Shown: in pieces, positions 1 through 9,470 of the stretch
Layout of the letters: each line of letters opens with the position of its first letter
Numbering within the stretch: position 1 is the first letter of the stretch
From: UBA11606 sp964504305
GTDB lineage: Bacteria > Actinomycetota > Acidimicrobiia > Acidimicrobiales > Aldehydirespiratoraceae
NCBI GenBank assembly: GCA_964504305.1
Contig: CAZDEB010000001.1
Location: 310,001-374,000 of the forward strand
Length of the DNA stretch: 64,000 nucleotides
Direction of reading: 5' to 3'
Program-made: the position numbers and the translations under genes
Notes under the pieces: generated by a model
The model's input: the letters and a program-made list of their open reading frames with translations, nothing else
Told to the model about the DNA's origin: nothing
The model's database searches: none

Positions 1-824
1 GGTCCGTCGACCTCAATCACGAGATCGCCGCCACCGTCAAGTCCACGGTCGAGTCGGTCAACCCCGAGGGTCTGCTCATCGGCGAACACGCCCACGACGC
101 CACCTCTGATCTCGATGGCAGCGGATGGCACGGCACCATGAACTACGCAGGTTTCAGTCGCCCGATGTGGAGTTGGCTGCGGGGCCCGGAGTTCGAAGCC
201 GAGTTTCTGGGGGTGCCGGCCCGGGTATCGGTGCGGCCGGCTACTGCGGTGGTGGAGACCATGAAGGACTTCATGGCATCGGTGCCATGGCAGTCCGCAA
301 TCAGCAACATGAACGTTCTCGGCAGTCACGACACTGCTCGGTGGAGAACGGTGGCCGGTGATCCCGGCCGGGCCAAGGTCGGGGCGGCGATGCTGTTCAC
401 CTTCCCCGGTATGCCGTGCGTCTTTGCTGGTGACGAAATCGGGATGACAGGCGCCGACAACCATGCCGCCCGCAGTCCCTTCCCTTGGCACGACCATGAC
501 CTCTGGGATCGCTCGATGTTCGATCATTATCGAGCGTTGACCCGTCTGCGTCGGGGGAGCGATGCGCTGGCGGTGGGCGGTTTGCGCTGGCTTTCGGTCG
601 GCGATGACCACATGACATTCGCACGGGAGACCCCGGAGGAGACGGTGATTGTTCATGCGGCCCGGGCGGGCCACGATCAGGTATCGCTTGATGCTGCCGG
701 TCTGGGGATGGAGGCGGTCGACCATCTCTACGGTGACGCCACCGCCAACATCGTCGATGGGCGACTCGACATTTCAGCCGATGAACCCACGGTCGGCATC
801 TACCGGTTCCCAACGTGTTCCTGA
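1..824 (+). CDS. GH13 alpha-amylase-family enzyme, C-terminal part
   Basis: The gene enters from the left edge, open from base 3, so the N-terminal half of the catalytic barrel is outside the window. The visible part contains LLIGEHAHD, which fits GH13 conserved region III with the Glu acid/base, and NVLGSHDTAR, which fits region IV with the transition-state-stabilising Asp. It then has the GMPCVFAGDEIGM stretch typical of neopullulanase and maltogenic amylase relatives, followed by a short C-terminal beta domain. Likely substrates are alpha-1,4/1,6-glucans or maltodextrins. The GH57 lipoprotein gene starts 16 bases after its stop, so the two probably form one alpha-glucan operon. The exact specificity cannot be judged from this fragment. 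Confidence 0.85.
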   Translation, partial: SVDLNHEIAATVKSTVESVNPEGLLIGEHAHDATSDLDGSGWHGTMNYAGFSRPMWSWLRGPEFEAEFLGVPARVSVRPATAVVETMKDFMASVPWQSAISNMNVLGSHDTARWRTVAGDPGRAKVGAAMLFTFPGMPCVFAGDEIGMTGADNHAARSPFPWHDHDLWDRSMFDHYRALTRLRRGSDALAVGGLRWLSVGDDHMTFARETPEETVIVHAARAGHDQVSLDAAGLGMEAVDHLYGDATANIVDGRLDISADEPTVGIYRFPTCS

Positions 825-840
825 TCCGAAAGCATTTTCG

Positions 841-3819
841 ATGAAACGATTGTCCACGATTCTTCTGGCTACCGCGATGGTCGCGGGCGCATGCAGTTCT
901 TCCGGTGGGGCCGACGGCGCCTTGTCGCCCGCCGTGTCCTCGGCCGAGGTCTCGACCACCACTTTGGAAGTTGCCCCTGAATCCGGTCCGGCATTGGCCG
1001 ACGACAACCGTCTCGAGGTGATGCTCCTGTGGCATCAGCACCAGCCGCTGTATCCGTTGGATTCGAGTGGTGTGGTGACCCGCCCGTGGGTGAGGCTCCA
1101 TGCCGCCAAGGACTATGTCGACATGGCCAACCTGGCCGCGTCCTATCCCGACCTGCATGTCACGTTCAACCTCACGCCGGTTCTGCTGCTCCAACTCGAA
1201 GCGCTGGCCAATGGCACCGTCGACACCTACCAGGTACACACGGAGGTTCCCGCCGCGGACCTTACCGTCGAGCAGCGCCAGTTCGTTTTCGACCGGTTCT
1301 TCGACATCAACCCCAAGGTCATCGCCAGGTTCCCACGGTTCAAGGAGTTGTCGAACCTTCGACCGGAGGGTGTCGATGCCTTCGACGACCGAGACATCAC
1401 CGACCTTCAGGTTCTGTTCAATCTGGGTTGGACCGACCCCGATGAGTTGGCCAAGGAGCCGCTAGCGGCGTTGGTAGCGAAGGGCCACGACTTCGTCGAG
1501 GCCGACAAGGCGACTGTCCTGGCCGAACACCTTCGGTTGGTGAAAGAGGTCGCTCCGGCCTACAAGGCCGCGTGGGACACAGGGCGAATAGAAATTGCCA
1601 CCACGCCTCTGGCCCACCCGATCCTGCCCTTGCTGGCCGACACCAATCTGGCTCTCGAGGGCGACCCCACCGCAACGCTTCCTGAGGCCAGGTTCCGCCA
1701 TATTCCCGATGCCACCGAGCAGGTCAGGCGCGGGCTCGATGTGGCCGAACGGATTCTCAGCCGTCGTCCCCAGGGGATGTGGCCCGGTGAGGGATCAGTC
1801 GCTCAGATGGTGTTGCCGCTCTTCAGCCGTGAAGGCGTGCGCTGGGTGGCCACTGGCGAGGATGTGCTGGCCCGCACTCTCGACATCGGTTCGTTCAACC
1901 GCGGGGTCGGTGATCTTGTGGAAGAAGCGTCGTCTCTGTACCGACCGTGGTCGGCCACGTTCAACCGCAATCCCGACCTGCCGGTGTTTTTCCGCGACAC
2001 CCGACTGTCGGATCAGATCGGGTTCCAGTATTCGGGCATGAGCGCGCAGGCTGCGGCCGATGATTTCATGGCTCGCCTCGATGCGATCGACCAGGCCACC
2101 GCCGATATGACTGGCCCTCGGGTGGTGTCGGTGATACTCGACGGTGAGAACGCGTGGGAGAACTACCCCAACGATGGCAAGGATTTCCTCAACGCCCTCT
2201 ACACGGCGCTCACCACTTCCGATCGGGTGCGCACCGTGACCCCGTCGGAGGTGCTCGATGCATTTGGTGATCAGATCGAGACCGTTGGGCCGGTGGCCGC
2301 CGGATCATGGATAGACGGTAACTTCGGCACCTGGATAGGCGAAAAAGAAGAAGCCGCCGCATGGGACTATCTGACCCGCGCCCGCGACGATCTCGCTGCT
2401 GCGGAGGTCCGCGTCGCCCCGGATGTCTACGAGGCCGCCTTCGACAAGATGCTTTTCGCCGAGGGTTCGGACTGGTTCTGGTGGTACGGCGCTGACCAGA
2501 ACTCCGGCAACGACGACTATTTCGATTCTGCCTACCGGGAGCTGCTCGGGCAGATGTACGACGAACTGGGCGACAGGAGACCCGATTGGCTTGACATACC
2601 AATAATCCCGGCCGCACCGGTGCTGGCGACGGTTAGCCCCAACGACCTGTTTTCGGTGTCGGTCGATGGCACGGTGGGTGATGGCGAATGGGTCGACGGC
2701 GGACGATTCGATGTTGGCGCGACGGCGCTGCGATACGGGTTCGATCGCGAGAACCTGTATCTGGCATTACCGAACGGTTCCGAGGCGACGAAGGTATGGG
2801 TCGGTGCGCCGACTGGTTCCGGGGTGCCGCGCAGCACCGGCGGCGATCTGCTCGGCTTCGGCGCCACGCATGTGATCGACTTGGCCGAGGGCTGCGTGGG
2901 AGCCACCAGTTCATCCGAATGTGCTCCGATGTCGGCGTCGGGCCGCGAGATAGCGGTGCCCCTGTCGGCATTGGGTCCACTCGATTTCGGTGATCGGCTA
3001 CTGCTCGCGGTTGAGAGCCCGTCGGGCTTGTTTCCGGGTTCCGGGCCAGCGCAGATCAGCGTTCCTGATGTCTCCAACGTGGAAATCATCGCCTCATTCA
3101 CCGACCCGGTTGGCGACGACTACGGCCCGGGGTCGTATGTGTATCCGTTCGACGACGTGTTCACCGCCGGATCGTTCGACTTCGAGGGCTTCACTATTGG
3201 GCTCACCGATAGCGACGTGGTGTTCACCTTCGATGTGGTGGCCCCGATCCGGAATCCTTGGAGCAGCGCTGGTGGGTTGTCGATCCAGACCTTCGACGTG
3301 TACGCCGACACCGATCCCGGTGCCGGCACCGGCACACCGATGATGCTCGACGGACGCAATGCCGCTCTCGAGGACGGTAACGGCTGGGACTTTGCACTCA
3401 CGGTCGAAGGCTGGGAGTCGGCAGTGTTCGACGCATCCGCCGATGGCACAGTGGTCGAGAGTGCTCCGACGTTCGACATGATTGTGGTGCCAGATCGCGG
3501 TCAACTGACGGTGAGGATTCCTCGCGAGTTGCTGCCGGCGGGAGATCCGTCCGCTTGGGGCTGGGCAGTGGCGCTCCTATCTCAAGAGGGCTTCCCCGCT
3601 GGTGGAGTTCGTCGGGTCAGAGACGTGTTGGCCAACCCGGAGCAGTGGCGTCTTGGTGGCGCTCCCGGCGGGTCGATCACCCATACGCGAATTATGGATC
3701 TTCTCAATCCTGAGGCCGGCGTGCAGGAAACTTCGCTGTCGGATGTTCCGTCGGCGACCCCGGCTGGCGAACAGATCACCGCTAAGGATGTGGCGAGGGT
3801 GCCGCTGGTGTTCGGCTGA
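841..3819 (+). CDS. Lipoprotein GH57 glycoside hydrolase with C-terminal binding module
   Basis: The ATG at 841 gives a 992-residue protein with a lipoprotein signal (MKRLSTILLATAMVAGAC, lipobox VAGAC); an open frame upstream is not coding. After a Ser/Thr-rich linker comes a GH57 catalytic domain beginning WHQHQP, with WVATGE (candidate nucleophile Glu near residue 340) and ILDGENAWE (candidate acid Asp near 433). GH57 enzymes act on alpha-glucans (amylase, amylopullulanase, branching or galactosidase activity). Residues from about 750 (FTDPVGDDYGPGSYVYP onwards) resemble the glucodextranase C-terminal binding module. It is probably anchored outside the membrane and degrades extracellular alpha-glucan together with the preceding GH13 enzyme. 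Confidence 0.85.
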   Translation: MKRLSTILLATAMVAGACSSSGGADGALSPAVSSAEVSTTTLEVAPESGPALADDNRLEVMLLWHQHQPLYPLDSSGVVTRPWVRLHAAKDYVDMANLAASYPDLHVTFNLTPVLLLQLEALANGTVDTYQVHTEVPAADLTVEQRQFVFDRFFDINPKVIARFPRFKELSNLRPEGVDAFDDRDITDLQVLFNLGWTDPDELAKEPLAALVAKGHDFVEADKATVLAEHLRLVKEVAPAYKAAWDTGRIEIATTPLAHPILPLLADTNLALEGDPTATLPEARFRHIPDATEQVRRGLDVAERILSRRPQGMWPGEGSVAQMVLPLFSREGVRWVATGEDVLARTLDIGSFNRGVGDLVEEASSLYRPWSATFNRNPDLPVFFRDTRLSDQIGFQYSGMSAQAAADDFMARLDAIDQATADMTGPRVVSVILDGENAWENYPNDGKDFLNALYTALTTSDRVRTVTPSEVLDAFGDQIETVGPVAAGSWIDGNFGTWIGEKEEAAAWDYLTRARDDLAAAEVRVAPDVYEAAFDKMLFAEGSDWFWWYGADQNSGNDDYFDSAYRELLGQMYDELGDRRPDWLDIPIIPAAPVLATVSPNDLFSVSVDGTVGDGEWVDGGRFDVGATALRYGFDRENLYLALPNGSEATKVWVGAPTGSGVPRSTGGDLLGFGATHVIDLAEGCVGATSSSECAPMSASGREIAVPLSALGPLDFGDRLLLAVESPSGLFPGSGPAQISVPDVSNVEIIASFTDPVGDDYGPGSYVYPFDDVFTAGSFDFEGFTIGLTDSDVVFTFDVVAPIRNPWSSAGGLSIQTFDVYADTDPGAGTGTPMMLDGRNAALEDGNGWDFALTVEGWESAVFDASADGTVVESAPTFDMIVVPDRGQLTVRIPRELLPAGDPSAWGWAVALLSQEGFPAGGVRRVRDVLANPEQWRLGGAPGGSITHTRIMDLLNPEAGVQETSLSDVPSATPAGEQITAKDVARVPLVFG

Positions 3820-3839
3820 ACCGCGCCCTCGGGTGTGAT

Positions 3840-4148
3840 TCAGACACCAACGGCCCACACGATGGCCATGCCCGACAAGATGCAGTAGGTGACGCTCTTG
3901 GTCTTCCACGCGACAACGCCGGCCACGACGGCCGCGACATGCCATTCGTCTAGGCCGCGCAGGGAATTGTCGTTGGTTAGCAGCAGGCTTGTCGCCGCGA
4001 TGGCCGAGAGGGCGGCTGGGGGGATCATTGACAGAGCGACCTCGGCGCGCGGCGGAATATTGCGGAACCGGTCGCCAAACGCGATGAACGAGATCCGGGC
4101 GAGGTAGGTGCCGATGGCTGCGAGGACGACTTGGAGAAACGGGCTCAC
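3840..4148 (-). CDS. azlD: AzlD-type branched-chain amino acid exporter small subunit
   Basis: This 102-residue protein has about four hydrophobic segments and matches the AzlD family, the small partner of AzlC in branched-chain amino acid efflux. Its GTG start lies in a GTGA overlap with the azlC stop, which fixes the start and argues for translational coupling. A longer open frame extends upstream in the same phase but runs antisense through azlC and was not used. The gene is convergent with the GH57 gene, 20 bases away. Confidence 0.8.
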   Translation of the reverse strand: MSPFLQVVLAAIGTYLARISFIAFGDRFRNIPPRAEVALSMIPPAALSAIAATSLLLTNDNSLRGLDEWHVAAVVAGVVAWKTKSVTYCILSGMAIVWAVGV

Positions 4149-4852
4149 GGCGCGGCCTCCGCGGCCGGCAGCGGCGTGGCGATGGTGCCGGCGGTTATTC
4201 CGGCGAGGGCGCCGATGATGATGTTGAGGCCGCTCGGCAGGAAGGCCAGTCCGACCGCCGCGCCGGCGCCGATGATTGCGGCTATCAGCATTGGGCGGTT
4301 GCGAATGGACGGCACCAGCAGTGCGATGAACGTGGTGGGAACGGCGAACGGCAACTGCCATGACGGTCCGATTTCTCCGCCGAGGAGAACGCCGATGATC
4401 GTTCCGATCCACCATGGCGTTGCGAACACGATCGAGGCGCCGATGAAGAACCACAGTCGGTAGCGAGGGTCTTTCTGGGTTTGCCATTCTTGCAGCGACA
4501 CGATGCTGGCTTGGTCGGTCAGTCCGTGAGCGAGCGGGTATCTGAGCAGCGCGGGGAAGTCGGCAAATGCCGCGGCGACGCTGGCGGAGTAGAGCATGAA
4601 ACGCAAGTTGATGACGATCGCGGTGGCGACGGCCACGGCCCAGGAACTGCCGTCGCCGATTAGTTCCATCAACGCGATTTGGGCGGCGCCGCCCATGATC
4701 AAGAACGAGGCGGCGATTGCGGTGAAGTTGCTCACGCCGGCTTCGGTGGCGGTGACGCCGTAGATGAGGCCAAAGGGTCCGGCGATCACCATGAACGGGC
4801 TGATCTTTCGCACGCCCGCGAAGGCGGCGGTGCGTCGAGAAACCGTAGGCAT
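4145..4852 (-). CDS. azlC: AzlC-type branched-chain amino acid exporter large subunit
   Basis: This 235-residue membrane protein has the AzlC pattern: a short basic N-terminus, then GPFGLIYGVTATEAG, a NLRFMLYSASVAA segment and several further transmembrane helices. AzlC/AzlD pairs export branched-chain amino acids or their analogues. Gene order (large then small subunit) and the GTGA overlap with azlD are typical. No dedicated regulator lies next to it. A start at 4852 leaves only about 85 bases before the divergent permease gene, so the two share a promoter region. Confidence 0.85.
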   Translation of the reverse strand: MPTVSRRTAAFAGVRKISPFMVIAGPFGLIYGVTATEAGVSNFTAIAASFLIMGGAAQIALMELIGDGSSWAVAVATAIVINLRFMLYSASVAAAFADFPALLRYPLAHGLTDQASIVSLQEWQTQKDPRYRLWFFIGASIVFATPWWIGTIIGVLLGGEIGPSWQLPFAVPTTFIALLVPSIRNRPMLIAAIIGAGAAVGLAFLPSGLNIIIGALAGITAGTIATPLPAAEAAP

Positions 4853-4899
4853 CAGAGCAGTCTGGCAGCGTGGAGCTGGAAGCGGCTAAGAAATACAAG

Positions 4900-4905
4900 T
4901 ACAAT
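4900..4905 (+). promoter_or_regulatory. Candidate -10 box for the TauE/SafE-type gene
   Basis: TACAAT sits in a short AT-rich stretch (AATACAAGTACAATACAAG) in the gap between the divergent azlC and permease genes. It is 32 bases before the preferred GTG start at 4938. No convincing -35 box was seen. Confidence 0.3.
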
Positions 4906-4937
4906 ACAAGTTGTGCCTAAAGAGGGGTGGGCCTGAA

Positions 4938-5663
4938 GTGGAGTTAGTAGTCCTGTTGGTCGCGGCGCTGGCCACGGCCGCGCTCACCGCGGTGACCGGA
5001 GCCGGCGGCGGCATGATTTTGCTGATTGTCATCCTGCAATTTGTTGATCCGCTTGTCGCCATACCGGCTCACGGGATCATCCAACTGTTCAGCAACGGCA
5101 CCCGGGCGTTCACCTTGCGCGCTGATGTCGATCATCGTTTGCTCAGGCCGTTTCTCGTTCCGCTTTTACCGTTTGCCGCGGTTGGTTACCTGATCGCCGA
5201 TGCCGCGCCGCGCTCTGGCGGGCGAGCGCTGATCGGGCTGTTCGCGTTGTTGGCGGTGTGGTTGCCGGCGGCAACCCGTTGGCTCGCCCCCACTCCGGGC
5301 CGCGGCAATCGTTTCGCGATCGTCGGTGCGGTCGCAGGGTTGACCAACCCGATCTTTGGTGCCGTCGGGCCGCTCCTTGCGCCGGCGTTTCGCACCGCGA
5401 CCGAGTCCCACGTGCAATTCGTTGCGACCATGTCGGTCGCTCAGTTCACCAATCACGTCGCCAAGTTCGTGGTGTTCGCTGTTGCCGGCTTTGCTCTCTC
5501 AGATCATGTCGAGTTGATCGCGGTGGGAGTTGTTGGTGTTGTCGCGGGTACCCGACTCGGAGCGCGTTGGCTACGGGTCCTCGACCCGAAGACGCTGACC
5601 GTACTTTTTAGAGTCGCCGTTACGGTCGGAGCGGGTCGCTTGATCGTCGGCGCGGTCGTGTGA
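4938..5663 (+). CDS. TauE/SafE-family anion permease
   Basis: The protein has about 241 residues, mostly hydrophobic, in the two-repeat layout of TauE/SafE (sulfite exporter) permeases: LLVAALATAALTAVTGAGGGMILL near the N-terminus and a related glycine-rich TNPIFGAVGPLLAPAF segment opening the second half. Relatives move sulfite, sulfoacetate or other organic anions across the inner membrane. The GTG at 4938 is chosen because AGAGGGG lies about 10 bases upstream; a TTG at 4911 would add nine residues without a better ribosome site. The substrate cannot be inferred because no sulfur genes are adjacent. Confidence 0.75.
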   Translation: MELVVLLVAALATAALTAVTGAGGGMILLIVILQFVDPLVAIPAHGIIQLFSNGTRAFTLRADVDHRLLRPFLVPLLPFAAVGYLIADAAPRSGGRALIGLFALLAVWLPAATRWLAPTPGRGNRFAIVGAVAGLTNPIFGAVGPLLAPAFRTATESHVQFVATMSVAQFTNHVAKFVVFAVAGFALSDHVELIAVGVVGVVAGTRLGARWLRVLDPKTLTVLFRVAVTVGAGRLIVGAVV

Positions 5664-5670
5664 GCTGCGA

Positions 5671-6915
5671 CTAGACGTCCTTTTGGGGCGCCGGTTGGGC
5701 AACCACTACCCGGTTCCCGCCTTGGGTTTTCGCGTGGTTCAGCGCGCCTGCGGCTCGATGCAGTATCTCTTCGATGGTTCCACCGGTGGACGAACCAATC
5801 ACGCCGATCGACACGGTGAAGGGCGCGTCGCTTGATGCCGACTGAGCCAGAACGAGTTCCTCGCGTAGTCGTTCCAATGCTCGCGTTGCGTCGTCGGGAG
5901 CGGTGCGAGGAAGCACAAACAGCAGTTCGTCTCCACCGATGCGCCCCACGATGTCTTCGGGTCGGATCGTCCGCCGAGACACTCGAGCCATGGTCTGAAG
6001 GGCCCGATCACCAGCCTCGCGCCCTTCGGAACCGTTGAGGGCCCCGAATCCGTCAATGTCGGCAACTGCCACCGTGAACGATTGGCGATCCTCGAGCAGA
6101 CGAATTACCCGTTCCTGCATCGCCGAACGGTCAGGCAAACCGGTCAGACGATCGATCGCGTCAGCGCGACCGCCCGCACTAGCAGATCTCAGAACGGCGA
6201 TTCGGCTGGCGATCACGTTGGCCAGATCCTCAACGAACGCGGTCACCTTTGGGTCAAAGAGTTCGCCCTCTCGATCAAAGAGGTAAAGAACCCCCAGGAG
6301 TCGGCCAGTGGCGTTGAGAGGGATGGCGACTACCGCAGCGGGCTTGAACAGACGGGATTTGACGTGACTGCATACGTCTAGTCGATCGGTCGATTCGTAT
6401 ACGAGGGTGGTGTTTGTGCGGGCGGCGAGGGACTCCCACGGCGAGGTGCGGTCGCCGGGTTTGGTCGGGTGATCGCCGGAGGCGATTGTCAACGTGAGCA
6501 CCGGGTCGACGGCATCGACCAGGTGGAGTTCGATGGTGCGTCCCGCTAGGTGACGGACAAACGCTTCACGCACGAGGTCGACGGCCTCACGCTCGTTGGC
6601 CGCTTGGTCGAGTCCTCGATCGAGCTCGCGAATCACCGAACGTTCCGTGCGTTCCTCGAAGAGTTCGCGTCGTGATGCAGCCACCCGTTCGTTGGCTTCG
6701 CGGGTCGAGTCGTTCGTTGTCTCGAGGATGAACATCCGCGCAGCCAAGGCTGCGCTCGAGGCCCCCACAACCGCGGCGGCACCTGCCATCGCAAGGGTGT
6801 GAACATTGTCCGGGGCAAACGACGCGGCGAATGCGGCGGCGGCCGTAAGCGACCCAACAACCACAACAAGAGACAGCAACGGTCGCCGGCCGAGCCGCGG
6901 GGTTGAAAGGGTCAT
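5671..6915 (-). CDS. Membrane GAF-GGDEF diguanylate cyclase
   Basis: From the ATG at 6915 (GGAG four bases upstream; an alternative ATG at 6966 adds 17 residues) this 414-residue protein has two N-terminal transmembrane helices, a coiled stretch, a GAF-like sensor domain (about residues 95-225) and a GGDEF domain opening with DRLTGLPDR. The active-site loop reads GGDEL instead of GGDEF, a tolerated change. RPED lies exactly five residues before it, matching an RxxD inhibitory site. It should make c-di-GMP with product feedback, in response to an unknown cytosolic ligand. Confidence 0.88.
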   Translation of the reverse strand: MTLSTPRLGRRPLLSLVVVVGSLTAAAAFAASFAPDNVHTLAMAGAAAVVGASSAALAARMFILETTNDSTREANERVAASRRELFEERTERSVIRELDRGLDQAANEREAVDLVREAFVRHLAGRTIELHLVDAVDPVLTLTIASGDHPTKPGDRTSPWESLAARTNTTLVYESTDRLDVCSHVKSRLFKPAAVVAIPLNATGRLLGVLYLFDREGELFDPKVTAFVEDLANVIASRIAVLRSASAGGRADAIDRLTGLPDRSAMQERVIRLLEDRQSFTVAVADIDGFGALNGSEGREAGDRALQTMARVSRRTIRPEDIVGRIGGDELLFVLPRTAPDDATRALERLREELVLAQSASSDAPFTVSIGVIGSSTGGTIEEILHRAAGALNHAKTQGGNRVVVAQPAPQKDV

Positions 6916-7043
6916 CCGACTCCTATCGAACATTCGTAGCTCGAAATAAGGACGCGCCGGGTTCATATCCTCAGAGTTGTCGGCGAACTTGCCGATAGAT
7001 ACCGTACCCCTTGTTACCAGCCAGTAACCAAACGGAGCTTCGT

Positions 7044-8258
7044 ATGCCTGATTTCTCTCTAGAGCTCAACGAGGACCAACTGCAGCTGCAGAAATGGATC
7101 CACGAGTTCGCCGTTGACGTCATCCGACCCAACGCCGAAGAATGGGACGAACGCGAGGAGTTCCCGTTCCCGATCGTCGAACAGGCCGCCCAAATCGGCC
7201 TCTACGGCTGGGAGTTCGTGGCCGAAGGGATGATGGGGGACCCCACCGGTCTCACCATGCCAGTCGCCATCGAAGAGCTGTTCTGGGGCGACGCCGGCAT
7301 CGGCATGGCCATCATGGGCACCGGGCTCGCCGCCGCCGGAATCGCCGCGTCCGGCACCTCTGAGCAGCTGATGGAATGGGTGCCGCAGTGTTACGGCTCC
7401 CCCGAAAAGATCGCCCTCGGTGCTTTCGCGGCATCGGAGCCAGACGCCGGCTCAGACGTCAACGGCTACCGCACCAGGGCTGTCTATGACGAAGCCAAAG
7501 ACGAATGGGTCATCAACGGCACCAAGGCTTGGATTACCAACGGCGGGATCGCCGACATCCATGTGGTCGTCGCGGTCATCGACCCCGAACTCGGCTCCAA
7601 AGGCCACGCCAGCTTCATTGTTCCGCCCAACACGCCCGGGCTATCGATGGGTCAGAAGTACAAGAAGCACGGCATCCGCGCCTCGCATACCGCCGAGGTT
7701 GTCCTCGACGATGTGCGGGTTCCCGGCACCTGTCTGCTCGGCGGCAAAGAGAAACTCGACGAACGCCTCGCCCGGGTCCGCGAAGGCAAACCGGGCAACG
7801 CTCAAGCAGCGATGCAAACTTTCGAAGCCACCCGACCAGCCGTTGGTGCCCAAGCCCTCGGTGTCGCCCGGGCCGCCTACGAATACTCCCTCGAGTACGC
7901 CAAAGAGCGTCACGCGTTCGGGCGTCCCATCATCAAGAACCAATCGATCGCCTTCATGCTGGCCGACATGGCGACCGAGATCGACGCGTCACGGCTGTTG
8001 ATCTGGCGGGCCGCGTGGCTCTCCAAGAACGGCAAATTCAAGAACGCCGAAGGCTCAATGGCCAAACTCAAAGCCGCCCGCACCGCGACATGGGCTACCG
8101 AACGGGCCATCCAAATCCTCGGCGGCTACGGCTACACCCGCGAGTACCCCGTCGAACGCTGGCACCGAGACGCCAAGATCCACGACATCTTCGAAGGCAC
8201 CGAGCAGATCCAGCAGCTGGTGATCAGCCGTGCGATCTCGGGTCTGCGGATCGAATAA
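7044..8258 (+). CDS. Acyl-CoA dehydrogenase; 3' end is an integration site
   Basis: This 404-residue flavoprotein starts at the ATG at 7044 (GGAG six bases upstream; an upstream TTG is unlikely). It has the ACAD layout: helical N-domain, middle beta domain with AFAASEPDAGSDVNG and WITNG, and a C-terminal helical domain with RHAFGRPI, ILGGYGYTREYPVERWHRD and IFEGTEQIQ, which carries the catalytic Glu. It would oxidise an acyl-CoA to the enoyl-CoA and pass electrons to ETF. The last 75 bases are repeated at 16271-16345, and an integrase starts 100 bases after the stop. The present C-terminal codons may therefore be contributed by the integrated element. Confidence 0.92.
   Translation: MPDFSLELNEDQLQLQKWIHEFAVDVIRPNAEEWDEREEFPFPIVEQAAQIGLYGWEFVAEGMMGDPTGLTMPVAIEELFWGDAGIGMAIMGTGLAAAGIAASGTSEQLMEWVPQCYGSPEKIALGAFAASEPDAGSDVNGYRTRAVYDEAKDEWVINGTKAWITNGGIADIHVVVAVIDPELGSKGHASFIVPPNTPGLSMGQKYKKHGIRASHTAEVVLDDVRVPGTCLLGGKEKLDERLARVREGKPGNAQAAMQTFEATRPAVGAQALGVARAAYEYSLEYAKERHAFGRPIIKNQSIAFMLADMATEIDASRLLIWRAAWLSKNGKFKNAEGSMAKLKAARTATWATERAIQILGGYGYTREYPVERWHRDAKIHDIFEGTEQIQQLVISRAISGLRIE
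8180..8254 (+). repeat. Left attachment-site repeat (attL)
   Basis: Seventy-five bases at the end of the acyl-CoA dehydrogenase gene recur in direct orientation at 16271-16345 with two mismatches. The first 39 bases (8180-8218) are identical. The segment encodes the conserved FEGTEQIQ active-site motif and the C-terminus. This is the usual geometry of an integrase that targets a gene's 3' end and restores the reading frame. Confidence 0.85.
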
Positions 8259-8298
8259 GAAACGCTGGAAACAAAGGGAATTGGGATGGTGGCCACCT

Positions 8299-8346
8299 CA
8301 CCTCCCGGTTCACCTCCCGGTCGAGTTTGTCCCTAGCTGTCCCTAG
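8299..8346. promoter_or_regulatory. Arm-type repeats beside attL
   Basis: Two tandem CACCTCCCGGT copies (8299-8309 and 8311-8321) are followed by two TCCCTAG copies (8330-8336 and 8340-8346) spaced 10 bases apart, about one helical turn. They lie between the attachment core and the integrase start. The position suits arm sites for the integrase or excisionase, or an int operator. Confidence 0.5.
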
Positions 8347-8360
8347 TTTTCGATGCTACG

Positions 8361-9470
8361 GTGTCGCACGTGGCGTCGGTGAGGGAGAAGCGGCCGGGAT
8401 ACTGGGAGGTACGGGTCTTCGTCGGCTACGACGATGAGGGCAAGCCCGTTCAGGTCTCGAAATCGATCAGGGGCGGCAAGCGTGATGCCGAGCGTCTCGC
8501 CGCGCAGCTGGCCTCTCGCCCAGCGCCTCGGTCGGGAAAGCTGACCGTGGCCGAGTTGCTCGACGAGTACCTCGAGCACAAGGGCCCTTCGTGGTCGCTG
8601 TCGTCTCGGCGTGACTACGCCAGCCGGGCCGAGCGCATCAAGGCCGACCAGATCGCCGCCAAGCCGGTGAGCCGAGTCTCGGTCGCCGAGGTCGACCGCT
8701 GGCACCTGCGCATGCACAAGAACGGCGTCGGCGAAGCGCAGATCCGGAACCTGCACACGTTGCTGCGGGCAGCGTTCAGTCAGGCGGTCCGCTGGGAGCT
8801 GCTGCCGACCAACCCGGTGGCGAACGCGAAGCCGCAACGGCGCAAGAAGACGCCGAGGGGTGTGATGTCGGTCGACGAAGTGGCCCTCGCGCTGGTGACC
8901 GCCGAGCAGGTGCACCCGTGGGCATCGCTGGCGTTGCGGTTGGCGGCGGTGTCGGGCGCTCGGCGTTCCGAGCTCGCCGGCCTTCGATGGGATCGGGTTG
9001 TCGGCGGTCGGTTGATCATCGACCAGGCCGTGACGATCGATCGCACCCACACCGTTGGCGATCCCGAGCGATTGCAAGTGACGCCGACCAAGACCGGTGA
9101 GCAGCGAGGCCTGGCGCTCGATGAGCAGACGCTCGCGCTGGTCGAGGCTGCCCGTGCGGAGCGGTCGGACAGATCGTCGTGGATGTTCGGCGAGGATGAG
9201 TTCCCGCCAAGTCCCGACAAGATCGGCTGGTGGTGGAAGCGCACCCGCAAGCTCGCCGAGATCGATCCCAAGTGGCGGCTGCACGATCTGCGCCATTGGT
9301 CAGCTACGCACGCAATCGCCGGTGGTCACAACGTTCGGTCGGTCGCTGCCCGGCTCGGCCACAGTGACCCAACCACAACGATGCGCACCTACGCCCACGC
9401 CCTCGAAGGCCTCGACCAAGGCATCGCCGACACTGTCGCGGGTGTTCTCGACGGAGGGGCGGAACAATGA
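8361..9470 (+). CDS. int: Tyrosine recombinase (phage-type integrase)
   Basis: This 369-residue protein has an N-terminal arm-binding region (YWEVRVFVGYDDEGKPVQ), a SAM-like core-binding domain (about 60-155) and a catalytic domain with the full set: Arg in GARRSEL (about 201), Lys in TPTKTG (244), HDLRH (308-312), LGH (334) and Tyr 344 in MRTYAHA. It should catalyse integration and excision between the 75-bp repeats. The GTG start has no clear ribosome site and could be leaderless. A four-base ATGA overlap links it to the next gene. A mutated paralogue follows the second repeat. Confidence 0.93.
   Translation: MSHVASVREKRPGYWEVRVFVGYDDEGKPVQVSKSIRGGKRDAERLAAQLASRPAPRSGKLTVAELLDEYLEHKGPSWSLSSRRDYASRAERIKADQIAAKPVSRVSVAEVDRWHLRMHKNGVGEAQIRNLHTLLRAAFSQAVRWELLPTNPVANAKPQRRKKTPRGVMSVDEVALALVTAEQVHPWASLALRLAAVSGARRSELAGLRWDRVVGGRLIIDQAVTIDRTHTVGDPERLQVTPTKTGEQRGLALDEQTLALVEAARAERSDRSSWMFGEDEFPPSPDKIGWWWKRTRKLAEIDPKWRLHDLRHWSATHAIAGGHNVRSVAARLGHSDPTTTMRTYAHALEGLDQGIADTVAGVLDGGAEQ

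Noticed and set aside
397..1239. Long minus-strand frame opposite the GH13/GH57 genes
   Set aside because: It is antisense to well-supported coding sequence and has Arg/His/Pro-rich composition typical of GC-rich shadow frames.
3840..4904. 354-codon minus-strand frame covering azlC and azlD
   Set aside because: Only its C-terminal 102 codons are AzlD; the rest is out of phase with azlC.
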